Source: an uncultured bacterium
GTDB taxonomy: Bacteria; Patescibacteriota; Saccharimonadia; Saccharimonadales; Saccharimonadaceae
Assembly (NCBI GenBank): GCA_903952435.1
Contig: CAJBFN010000001.1
Span: 104,678 to 168,677, forward strand
Direction: 5' to 3'
DNA: 64,000 nt
Part shown: one piece after another, positions 33,980 through 40,953 of the stretch
How positions within the stretch are numbered: the first letter of the stretch is position 1
How the letters are laid out: each line of letters begins with the position of its first letter
Notes under the pieces: model-generated
Database searches by the model: none
The model's input: only the letters and a program-made list of their open reading frames with translations
What the model was told of the DNA's origin: nothing
Program-made: the position numbers and the translations under genes

Positions 33980-35077
33980 CTAGAATGGATTAGCGGGATT
34001 ACCGCTACTTACATCTCCGCCGTTGCCGGTGTTTGGTGCTGCCGGAGCTGGAGGGGCGGCATTATTGTTTGAGTCGCTGGCTCCTGGGGCTGTTTCGCCA
34101 GAGGATGAGCCGGGCGTATTTCCACTACTACCACCTCTACTACTGTTAGGTGCAGATGTCTGCACCGGTGCAGGAGTTGATGGCGGTTGTGTAGGGGCAG
34201 GCCTTGGATCTCTTGTGCCTGTACCGGACCCATTAGTTCCATCTTCTCCTGGATCTTTGTAATCCGTTGGACTCGAATCTTTAGGCTGTGTGTAACCTCC
34301 ACCACCACCGCCACCATGATGATGTGTAGGTGTAGGTGTAGGAGTAGGAGTCGGTGTAGGTTTTGGAGTCGGGTTTATCGGTGGCGTTGGTGTTGGTGTT
34401 GGTGAAACTACCGGTATGGTCGTTTCTGGCGTTGGTATCACGGGCACTGGCACAACCGTTTGAGGGTTGGCACAGGCGCCACGAACTATCATTACCTCTC
34501 CGCTTGGAGATACGTATATAAAAAATATGTCTCCTGAATCGCCTTTTCCTTGTTCTGCCGGGATAATACCTTTCTTAAAAGCTGTATTTCCTGGATAAAT
34601 AAATGGTATTCCAGGTTGCACAGCTATCCATCTGGCTGGATCTAGAACATCATCCTTTGTGGAGGATGTGGTTTCTATTCCTCGTTTCAATAATGCTTTT
34701 GCGCTTTCTTTATTAGATCTTAAAAATCCAACCATTTCGTCTGGGGTTTTAACCCCATCTAAAGTGAACGCATTAGCGCCGCCAGCTTTTGACTTGTCTT
34801 TTGACGTGTCGACATTGACGACAGTATATTGACTTTTATCCCATCCGGCGGCTTGCATAGTTTTATCGACTGTGTCGACTATGCTCGCCGTAGGTATAGG
34901 TGTTGGTGTCGGAATTGGCATTTTTTGATCTTTTTGATTTGGTAAAAATACCACTACAACCAAAAGTACCACTATACATATACCTATTACCATTTTAAAC
35001 TCTGCTCTCATGAAGTTTGCAATTTTCCTAATAAAAGGAGAAATTGCATTCCTTACTTTTACAAAAAATCTTTTCAT
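33980..35077 (-). CDS. Anchored Pro/Thr-rich protein with His/Gly tract
   Basis: About 365 residues from the ATG at 35077; the upstream in-frame ATG at 35095 overlaps the Shine-Dalgarno AGGAG, so the internal start is preferred. One N-terminal membrane helix (VIGICIVVLLVVVVFLP), then a compact region of about 150 residues (AAGWDKSQYTVVNV, MVGFLRSNKESAK, GDIFFIYVSPSGEVMI), then a long TP-repeat linker, an HHH-GGGGGGG tract and a Pro/Ser/Gly-rich tail. It looks like a cell-wall-spanning exported protein. No family recognised. Flanked by the inverted repeats at 33860 and 35235. Confidence 0.7.
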   Translation of the reverse strand: MKRFFVKVRNAISPFIRKIANFMRAEFKMVIGICIVVLLVVVVFLPNQKDQKMPIPTPTPIPTASIVDTVDKTMQAAGWDKSQYTVVNVDTSKDKSKAGGANAFTLDGVKTPDEMVGFLRSNKESAKALLKRGIETTSSTKDDVLDPARWIAVQPGIPFIYPGNTAFKKGIIPAEQGKGDSGDIFFIYVSPSGEVMIVRGACANPQTVVPVPVIPTPETTIPVVSPTPTPTPPINPTPKPTPTPTPTPTPTHHHGGGGGGGYTQPKDSSPTDYKDPGEDGTNGSGTGTRDPRPAPTQPPSTPAPVQTSAPNSSRGGSSGNTPGSSSGETAPGASDSNNNAAPPAPAAPNTGNGGDVSSGNPANPF

Positions 35078-35234
35078 TTTCTTTTCTCCTCTCATATTTA
35101 CCCGAAAATTTTCACAGTTAAACTGTGGCTATTCCCGGGGTATCGGGAGTAGCCGCTAACTAACCGTATAGATTAGCAAACGTGCTACTTCCGACAAAAA
35201 GGAAAAAAATGAAACAAATACATTGTCTTGATCA

Positions 35235-35260
35235 GACATGCACTGTAATAATCTGATTTG
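35235..35260 (-). repeat. Right copy of the inverted repeat flanking the Pro-rich gene
   Basis: Reverse complement of the sequence at 33860-33887 with a 2-nt gap. It sits inside the predicted 5' leader of the Pro-rich gene. Confidence 0.75.
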
Positions 35261-35313
35261 TTAACGATCCTCCGTTATTTCAGGCTCTCACACCTGACGC
35301 AACTGATATCATT

Positions 35314-35342
35314 AGGTTATCATAAAAGGTCGCAAATGTCAA
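35314..35342 (-). promoter_or_regulatory. Promoter for the Pro-rich gene
   Basis: Minus-strand TTGACA (35337-35342), 17 nt, then TAACCT (35314-35319). The -35 is perfect and the -10 weak. Predicted start near 35307 gives a leader of about 230 nt. Confidence 0.5.
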
Positions 35343-35422
35343 TGATTAAGCTAATGTTTTTGCTGTAAGCGCAATTAGTTATTATTTAAATCAAAAACGC
35401 CACCAAGGTGACGTTCTTAATT

Positions 35423-35497
35423 TGGTGATCTCACCGAGAATCGAACTCGGATTGCCAGGATGAAAACCTGGTGTCCTAACCGTTAGACGATGAGACC
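35423..35497 (-). tRNA. tRNA-Glu (TTC)
   Basis: On the minus strand: acceptor stem GGTCTCA/TGAGATC, T arm with GTTCGATTC, D-arm CTAACGGTTAG, anticodon stem CCAGG/CCTGG with loop TTTTCAT giving anticodon TTC (reads GAA/GAG). Discriminator A and the 3' CCA are encoded. All cloverleaf parts are present. Confidence 0.95.
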
Positions 35498-35602
35498 ATA
35501 ATTGAAGTTTCCAGATGATTATATCAAAAAGACTCTATCTTGGGTAGGGGTATGTTGTTATATTTTTTTCTGCTAAAATATATACAGATAAAAAGGTGGG
35601 TG

Positions 35603-36229
35603 ATGGCTTTTCATAAAAAAACAGTTCGAGATGTGCCGGTTGATAATATGACTGTTTTAGTCAGGGTCGATTTTGACGCGCCTTTAAATGAAAATGGTGA
35701 AGTTATTGATGATTTATGGATAAAATCTAGCGTTACGACTATTGAATATTTATTAAATCGTGGCTGTAAAGTTGTAATTGTTGCCCATTATGGCAAGCCA
35801 ATTGATCGTGATAAAAAATACACTTTAGAGCCAGCAGCCGCGAGGTTGGCGCAGTTATTACGTCAAGATATTAGATTTGTCAACGAAGTTATTGGTGATA
35901 AGGTGTTGCAGGCTGTAAAGCGCGCTCCCAGTAAAAGCGTCGTAGTGCTTGAAAATCTCAGATTTCATCCTGGTGAAGAAGATAATGATTATGAGTTTGC
36001 TAAACAGTTGGTTGAAAGTACTGGCGCACGTTATCTGATTCAGGATGGTTTTAATGCTGCTCACCATCGACATGCTAGCACTAGCGCGATCACGGCTTTT
36101 TTGCCGAGCGTAGCTGGTATATCACTGGAATATGATTATTTGACCATTTTGCGGGCGCTTGCTGTAACTAAGGCAGCAAATCAGATAAATTTACCAGGTG
36201 TAGAGATATTGCTGGACGCTGGCAGATAA
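35603..36229 (+). CDS. Phosphoglycerate kinase N-lobe only
   Basis: 208 residues that match only the N-terminal (3-phosphoglycerate-binding) half of PGK. RVDFDAPLNENGEVIDD corresponds to RVDFNVPLxx with Asn changed to Asp; then VAHYGKP (usual SHLGRP), VVLENLRFHPGEE, and QDGFNAAHHRHAST (usual DAFGTAHRAHAST). The usual ~390-residue enzyme continues with GGAKVSDK and an ATP-binding lobe, which are absent: the frame ends 53 nt before tpiA with no room for remnants. Start at 35603 is supported by AAGGTGG; an upstream in-frame ATG at 35540 is rejected. It may bind phosphoglycerate or regulate, but cannot work alone as PGK. Confidence 0.8.
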   Translation: MAFHKKTVRDVPVDNMTVLVRVDFDAPLNENGEVIDDLWIKSSVTTIEYLLNRGCKVVIVAHYGKPIDRDKKYTLEPAAARLAQLLRQDIRFVNEVIGDKVLQAVKRAPSKSVVVLENLRFHPGEEDNDYEFAKQLVESTGARYLIQDGFNAAHHRHASTSAITAFLPSVAGISLEYDYLTILRALAVTKAANQINLPGVEILLDAGR

Positions 36230-36265
36230 TTAGAGTAAACTATAAATAATAAACGTAAGTATTTT

Positions 36266-36271
36266 TATAAT
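36266..36271 (+). promoter_or_regulatory. -10 box for tpiA
   Basis: TATAAT, 10 nt before the ATG at 36282. Leaderless or near-leaderless. Confidence 0.55.
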
Positions 36272-36281
36272 AGAATAACAG

Positions 36282-37070
36282 ATGGCGGGCGACAAAAAAA
36301 TTATAATCGGCAATTGGAAAATGAACCTCAATTTACACGAGGCTAGTTTGTATCTTCATAAATTATCTAATTTGATTCAAATTCGTCGTGATGTCGAGGT
36401 TGTCTTGGCGCCAACAGTTTTAACTTTGCAATCTTTAAGCTTGCAGGTTAATTTGCGACAGTTTAAGTTGGCTGCCCAGAATTTTTATTGGCGCGATCAC
36501 GGCTCTTATACTGGTGAGGTTTCAGCGTCGCAACTTCGTGGTATTGTTCAATATGCTTTTATAGGTCATTCCGAGCGTCGCCATATCTTTAATGAGACTG
36601 AAAAAGATATGCGCAACAAGGTGGCAGCGGCAATTCGTAATGGTATTTGTCCGATTCTGTTTGTTGGTGAAACTGCTTGGGAAAAATCAAATAATGAAAC
36701 CAGGGATGTTTTGCACGATCAATTAAATTCCGGTTTGGCGAATATTACTAGCCATGAAGTCAAAGATATAATCATCGCCTATGAACCAGTTTGGGCTATT
36801 GGTACTGGTCATAATGCATCGCCAACAGATGTAGCATTGGCTATAAAAGCAATCCGAGCTCAGATTGAACATCTTTTTGGTGAAAGACAGGCAAAGGCAA
36901 TAACGGTTTTATACGGCGGCAGCGTAACACCAGACAGCTCAAATGATTATTTGGCAATTGACGGTGTTGACGGGCTAGTTATTGGTATAGACAGCTTGAA
37001 CGCTTTTACATTTAGTGAGATAGTAAAGAAAGCACATAAAGGATCGGCTTTGGCCAAAATTAGGGGGTAG
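36282..37070 (+). CDS. tpiA: Triosephosphate isomerase
   Basis: 262 residues, complete TIM barrel. Substrate and catalytic parts are GNWKMN (Lys), IGHSERR (electrophilic His) near residue 93, AYEPVWAIGTG (catalytic Glu, flexible loop) near 165, and LYGGSVTPDS with GVDGLVIG (phosphate binding) near 210-230. It interconverts dihydroxyacetone phosphate and glyceraldehyde-3-phosphate. The adjacent PGK half-gene marks a remnant glycolytic pairing. The following gene starts 2 nt later. Confidence 0.96.
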   Translation: MAGDKKIIIGNWKMNLNLHEASLYLHKLSNLIQIRRDVEVVLAPTVLTLQSLSLQVNLRQFKLAAQNFYWRDHGSYTGEVSASQLRGIVQYAFIGHSERRHIFNETEKDMRNKVAAAIRNGICPILFVGETAWEKSNNETRDVLHDQLNSGLANITSHEVKDIIIAYEPVWAIGTGHNASPTDVALAIKAIRAQIEHLFGERQAKAITVLYGGSVTPDSSNDYLAIDGVDGLVIGIDSLNAFTFSEIVKKAHKGSALAKIRG

Positions 37071-37072
37071 TA

Positions 37073-38005
37073 ATGCAAGATCTTGACTTTGAAGAATTAG
37101 ATAAGGCGGTAAATTCGTTAATGCCATCGCCCTCTGATAACAATTCTAATAAACCGGCTATATCGGTAAATTCTGATACGCCTATAGCTAGTAATCAAAA
37201 TCCAACTCGATCTCAGCCGGTACTCAAAACAGCTCCTGACATGAAATCAATAGATCGACCATCGACTGGGCGATTTATGGATGTAGTGCACCCTTCATCT
37301 GATATGAGAGCATCTTTAAATGTGCCTCAAAGGTCATTGTCGCCATCTTTGGCGCCTCAACCAACTGCGCCTATCGCAAATACCCCATTAATTGAGGAAA
37401 AACCGGTTGATAAACCAGTTGTGCCTGTTTCAAATAAAGAAAATTGGGCTGGATTACCCAATTATCAGTCGTCAGCATCTAATACACCATCCGAATCTCC
37501 ATTTTTACCAGATACAAAGGTTGAAAAGCGACCCTTGGGGGCTTTTTCGGATGACAATAAGTCTGATAAACCTGTCGATGAAGCAATAGTCGCCGAAGGT
37601 AAAGATGCTAATAAGGATTGGGCCGAGGCTCCTAAGATCGAAGCACCAGCCAATACCGCTAGCGAGGCTGAATCTGATATCCCAGCCGAACTTGATAGCT
37701 CAATATTAAATATTGAGGCTAACAGTTCGACCCATAAAAATGATGTCGATATGAATAATAATCCGCTTAGCTATACTTCCAGCGCTACTTCAATTAATCA
37801 ACAATACAAAGAAAAATCTGGTTCAGATAAACCCGTGAATGGCTCAATTTATGATACAAGTTCATATAATACAACTACTTCTAAGTCGGTCAAGAAAAAA
37901 TCAAGCTGGATGATGGTTGTTTGGATTTTAATTTTGCTAGTTGTTGGTGTTGGCGCTGGATTAGCTTTTTATACTTATATGCCTGACTTTAAAATGCCGT
38001 TTTAG
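37073..38005 (+). CDS. Low-complexity protein with C-terminal membrane anchor
   Basis: 310 residues. The first ~270 are disordered, rich in Pro/Ser/Asn/Asp/Lys with no repeats of fixed length; a single hydrophobic helix at about 278-303 (WMMVVWILILLVVGVGAGLA) and a short tail follow. Tail-anchored orientation is likely. Unrecognised. It begins 2 nt after tpiA, so co-transcription is probable. Confidence 0.65.
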   Translation: MQDLDFEELDKAVNSLMPSPSDNNSNKPAISVNSDTPIASNQNPTRSQPVLKTAPDMKSIDRPSTGRFMDVVHPSSDMRASLNVPQRSLSPSLAPQPTAPIANTPLIEEKPVDKPVVPVSNKENWAGLPNYQSSASNTPSESPFLPDTKVEKRPLGAFSDDNKSDKPVDEAIVAEGKDANKDWAEAPKIEAPANTASEAESDIPAELDSSILNIEANSSTHKNDVDMNNNPLSYTSSATSINQQYKEKSGSDKPVNGSIYDTSSYNTTTSKSVKKKSSWMMVVWILILLVVGVGAGLAFYTYMPDFKMPF

Positions 38006-38007
38006 TC

Positions 38008-38013
38008 TATAAT
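38008..38013 (+). promoter_or_regulatory. -10 box for the UvrD-like helicase
   Basis: TATAAT, 7 nt before the GTG start at 38021. Leaderless type. Confidence 0.6.
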
Positions 38014-38020
38014 AGATATA

Positions 38021-40129
38021 GTGAATAATTTACTTGATGGTTTAAACGCAGCACAAGCAGAAGCGGCGCAGACGATATCTGGGCCTTTATTGATTTTAGC
38101 AGGCGCCGGGTCGGGCAAAACTAAAACTTTGACACATTGCATCGCTTATTTGATTGCTAATGAATCAATCAAGCCTAGTGAAATTTTGGCAGTTACGTTT
38201 ACTAATAAGGCGGCGCGGGAAATGCGCGAAAGGCTAGGTGCTTTATTAGGTCAGAATGCCAATAATCGTAATTTTATGCCATGGATGGGTACATTCCACG
38301 GTATTTGCGTCCGTATGTTGCGCCTTGATGGCAAAACTATAAATGTTGGCAGCAATTTTGTAATTTATGATGAAGATGACAGGCAGGGTTTAGTCAAGCA
38401 AGCTATGAAACAGTTGTCGATAGGTGATAGCGAAATCAAGGCTAAATCGGCTAGTGCGGCAATTTCTAGTGCTAAAAATGAGATGGTCGGGCCCGACGAA
38501 TATGAAACGACAGCTCAATTTCCTTATCAAAAAAATATCGCCAAGATTTATAAAAGATATGAAGAGTTGCGAAAAAAAGCTGGTGCGTTAGATTTTGATG
38601 ATTTGTTATTAGAGGTTGTTAGATTATTGCGTGACAACAAGGATGTGTGTAAAAAATGGCAGACTTTTTTTAAGCATATCTTGGTTGACGAGTATCAGGA
38701 TACTAACGCGGCACAGTATAACATTATAAAATTGTTAGTAAATAAGGATAAAAATATATGTGTAGTTGGGGACGACTGGCAATCGATTTATTCGTGGAGG
38801 GGTGCGGATTTTACTAATATTTTGAATTTTGAGAGGGACTTTAAGGGTGCGAAAGTTATTAAACTAGAGCAAAATTATCGCAGTACTGGTAATATTTTGG
38901 ATGCTGCTAGTAATGTGATTGCTAAAAATACTCAGCGAACAGATAAAAAGTTATGGACGGCCGAAGGGCCAGGGAATCCAGTTCAGGTTCATGAACTATT
39001 TGACGAGTCAGAGGAGGCGAATCTGGTGGCTAGTCGAATTTCATCTCACGTTGCCATTGGTGCTCGAAAATTTGGTGATTTTGCCGTTCTTTACCGGACA
39101 AACGCTCAAAGTTATACATTGGAAAGAGCATTTATCCAGTTACGAGTCCCCTATCAAATTATCGGGGGAGTGCGCTTTTATGATCGTAAAGAAATTAAAG
39201 ATGTAATCGCTTATTTACGCTTGGTTTATCAGCCGCAGGATAGAATGAGTTTTAGCCGTATCGCTAATGTGCCTACAAGAGGAATCGGCGCTACGAGTTT
39301 AGAGAAATTCTTTTTATGGCAGGCGAGTAGCGGTATGGATATTATTGAAGCTTTAGCTAACCTGGACCAAACCAGTATTATCACAACAAAAGCAAAACAG
39401 GCTATGGCTAACTTGGGTCAAAAATTAAAGTTGGTTAGTTCGATGTTGGATACGGCTAGCCCGACTGAATTAATAGAGAAACTACTGTCATTGACAGGTT
39501 ATCGCGAATATATTGCTGATGGCTCACCTCAGGCCGAAGATCGAGAGGCAAATATTGGGTCGTTGTTGTCTGATGCTCAAAATTTTGCTTCACTTCCCGA
39601 CTTTTTAGAAGAAGTTGCATTAATGTCTAGTGCCGACACCAGCAGTAGCGAACAAAAAGTTACGCTGATGACCTTGCATGCCGCAAAGGGTCTAGAGTTC
39701 CCTGTTGTGTTTATTGTTGGCGTCGAAGAGGGAATTTTGCCACATGCCAGGGTTTACGAAGCGGGGATTTCAGAATTGGAAGAGGAAAGGCGGTTGATGT
39801 ATGTCGGTATGACTAGAGCTCGCGAAGAATTGCATCTAACTTATACCCAAAGCCGTATGCAATTTGGCCAGCGATCATATAATCAAGTTTCACGATTTCT
39901 TGCCGAAATCGGTAATCAGGCAACTGTCACTTCCCCACCGTTAATTTCTACAACACGCGAACAAGACTTTTTTAGTGATGAGCCTTTTACTGTTGGCGAA
40001 TCAGTTCGATCGGCCTCATTTGGTACTGGTAAAATTATTGATGTTGATGGTTTAGCTTTGACGATTGAGTTTGACAATGGCCAGACTAAAAAATTGAATG
40101 CTGAATACGCTAGGCTAGAGAAGATATAA
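38021..40129 (+). CDS. UvrD/PcrA-type superfamily 1 DNA helicase
   Basis: 702 residues. Helicase motifs in order: Q-motif LNAAQAEA, I AGAGSGKTKTL, Ia FTNKAAREMRER, Ib GTFHGICVRML, II VDEYQDTN, III GDDWQSIYSWRGAD, IV LEQNYRSTGNI, V TLHAAKGLEFPVVF, VI LMYVGMTRAREELHL. The C-terminus carries a Tudor-like domain (GTGKIIDVDGLALTIEFDNG), as in PcrA/UvrD, which binds RNA polymerase. It unwinds DNA 3' to 5' in repair and replication restart. GTG start chosen for the -10 spacing. Confidence 0.94.
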   Translation: MNNLLDGLNAAQAEAAQTISGPLLILAGAGSGKTKTLTHCIAYLIANESIKPSEILAVTFTNKAAREMRERLGALLGQNANNRNFMPWMGTFHGICVRMLRLDGKTINVGSNFVIYDEDDRQGLVKQAMKQLSIGDSEIKAKSASAAISSAKNEMVGPDEYETTAQFPYQKNIAKIYKRYEELRKKAGALDFDDLLLEVVRLLRDNKDVCKKWQTFFKHILVDEYQDTNAAQYNIIKLLVNKDKNICVVGDDWQSIYSWRGADFTNILNFERDFKGAKVIKLEQNYRSTGNILDAASNVIAKNTQRTDKKLWTAEGPGNPVQVHELFDESEEANLVASRISSHVAIGARKFGDFAVLYRTNAQSYTLERAFIQLRVPYQIIGGVRFYDRKEIKDVIAYLRLVYQPQDRMSFSRIANVPTRGIGATSLEKFFLWQASSGMDIIEALANLDQTSIITTKAKQAMANLGQKLKLVSSMLDTASPTELIEKLLSLTGYREYIADGSPQAEDREANIGSLLSDAQNFASLPDFLEEVALMSSADTSSSEQKVTLMTLHAAKGLEFPVVFIVGVEEGILPHARVYEAGISELEEERRLMYVGMTRAREELHLTYTQSRMQFGQRSYNQVSRFLAEIGNQATVTSPPLISTTREQDFFSDEPFTVGESVRSASFGTGKIIDVDGLALTIEFDNGQTKKLNAEYARLEKI

Positions 40130-40138
40130 AAAGGCTAT

Positions 40139-40197
40139 TATAAAATAAAAAGTTGAATTGCAAGCACCGTCCTTGCAAGGTGGGCTTGCAAGGTGGG
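40139..40197 (+). repeat. Dispersed intergenic repeat, copy 3, plus tandem 13-mer
   Basis: TATAAAATAAAAAGTTGAA followed by TTGCAAGCACCGTCCTTGCAA (40158-40178), then CTTGCAAGGTGGG twice in tandem (40172-40184, 40185-40197). It lies right after the helicase stop codon. Confidence 0.72.
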
Positions 40198-40212
40198 ATG
40201 AGGCAATGAAAT

Positions 40213-40235
40213 AGGGCGGAATTATATTCCGCCCT
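40213..40235. terminator. Hairpin between convergent genes
   Basis: AGGGCGGAAT and ATTCCGCCCT form a perfect 10-bp stem with a 3-nt loop. It sits between the helicase and a convergent minus-strand gene. The T-rich tail is weak on the plus strand. Confidence 0.65.
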
Positions 40236-40268
40236 GATTGGGTTTTATGTTGACTATGCCTAGATATA

Positions 40269-40727
40269 TTACGAAATCCATCTTCTTTTTGTTTCAGTCA
40301 ATAACAATGTCAGGATATTTTGCTGTTTTAGTATTCTGCCAAGTATTCTACATCCAGTTATGGTTGCTGCAAAACCGATATCGTGATCTATTATCGATGT
40401 GCTATCAGATAACTCACCTTTTGTGGTTTTGTTTAATTTATAGTGACATTTTTTCATTCTTGCGCACATAAGACTGTGTGTAGGCATTGCTTTGGCGTTG
40501 CCAAAAAGAAAATCAACTCTACCGTAGTAACATGCTATGGTAATTACAACATAACTGTCGTCTGGTAGATCTAAATTATCTATCATCATTTTTTCTGATA
40601 TTGTCCTTCGTGCGACATTTAGTATTGTTTCAAGTGCACTTATATTGAAGCCGCTCAATGTCAATTTTCTGTTTGTAACAAAATCGTCTGTTGGTTTTGA
40701 TTTAAGCTTTAATATTTCTAGCTTCAT
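40269..40727 (-). CDS. Hypothetical protein
   Basis: 152 residues, no recognisable family. Predominantly alpha/beta with no signal peptide or membrane segment and a Cys-containing middle (TIACYYGRVDF, HSLMCARMKKCHYKL). The start is supported by GAGGTG 6 nt before the ATG. This strong Shine-Dalgarno contrasts with the leaderless housekeeping genes around it. It is preceded by a near-perfect 51-bp palindrome. Confidence 0.62.
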   Translation of the reverse strand: MKLEILKLKSKPTDDFVTNRKLTLSGFNISALETILNVARRTISEKMMIDNLDLPDDSYVVITIACYYGRVDFLFGNAKAMPTHSLMCARMKKCHYKLNKTTKGELSDSTSIIDHDIGFAATITGCRILGRILKQQNILTLLLTETKRRWIS

Positions 40728-40761
40728 ATATCACACCTCACTGTCCAGGCTAGTCTCAATA

Positions 40762-40812
40762 TTTAAGACCGCAGATTGACAATAAAATTTACTGTTAATC
40801 TGCGGTCTTAAA
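40762..40812. repeat. 51-bp near-perfect palindrome
   Basis: Arms of 16 bp (TTTAAGACCGCAGATT and its complement) extend inward with one G-T and one mismatch to a tiny A/T loop. No U-run on either strand, so it is not a typical terminator. It sits in the divergent region between the hypothetical gene and the G5/lysozyme gene. Confidence 0.75.
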
Positions 40813-40900
40813 ATTATGTAAAAGAACCAATTAACTTAGTTATAGCATAAATCGCGCCTGTATTAATAGAGCGATAATTATCAAAAACAATTATATTTGC

Positions 40901-40906
40901 TATAAT
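40901..40906 (+). promoter_or_regulatory. -10 box for the G5/lysozyme gene
   Basis: TATAAT, 46 nt upstream of the ATG at 40953, giving a short leader that contains a tiny upstream frame. Confidence 0.5.
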
Positions 40907-40932
40907 TAACTCAATCTCTTGTGGGGTTAGTA

Positions 40933-40953
40933 ATGCGAGAACTAAAGAACTAA
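40933..40953 (+). other. Six-codon upstream reading frame
   Basis: ATG at 40933 encodes MRELKN and its TAA overlaps the ATG at 40953 (TAATG). GTGGGG lies just upstream as a possible ribosome site. It could couple or tune translation of the next gene. Confidence 0.35.

Larger units (their letters stand above)
35096..35602. other. 507-bp stretch with leader, hairpins and tRNA
   Basis: Non-coding except for tRNA-Glu. On the minus side it holds a roughly 230-nt 5' leader of the Pro-rich gene, with hairpins at 35281-35296 (CAGG/CCTG), 35262-35277 (TAACG/CGTTA with GGAGGA in the loop), 35127-35154 and 35113-35127. On the plus side 35113-35177 folds into three hairpins, the middle one complete only with a G-U pair on the plus strand. 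A 15-codon plus-strand frame with AAAGGA lies at 35209-35256. Not matched to a riboswitch class. Confidence 0.5.

Noticed and set aside
34023..34405. Plus-strand reading frames opposite the Pro-rich gene
   Set aside because: They are antisense translations of TP and Gly repeats, with no start signals.
34300..34420. CRISPR-like or satellite repeat
   Set aside because: The short-period repetition is codon repetition for Thr-Pro and Gly in a protein, not spaced direct repeats.
35096..35307. Known riboswitch (c-di-AMP or c-di-GMP type) in the surface-gene leader
   Set aside because: Some fragments look similar, but the conserved core order of neither class could be matched on either strand.
35540..35602. 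Upstream extension of the half-PGK start (in-frame ATG at 35540)
   Set aside because: It adds a hydrophobic, promoter-like AT-rich translation absent from PGKs, and AAGGTGG points to the ATG at 35603.
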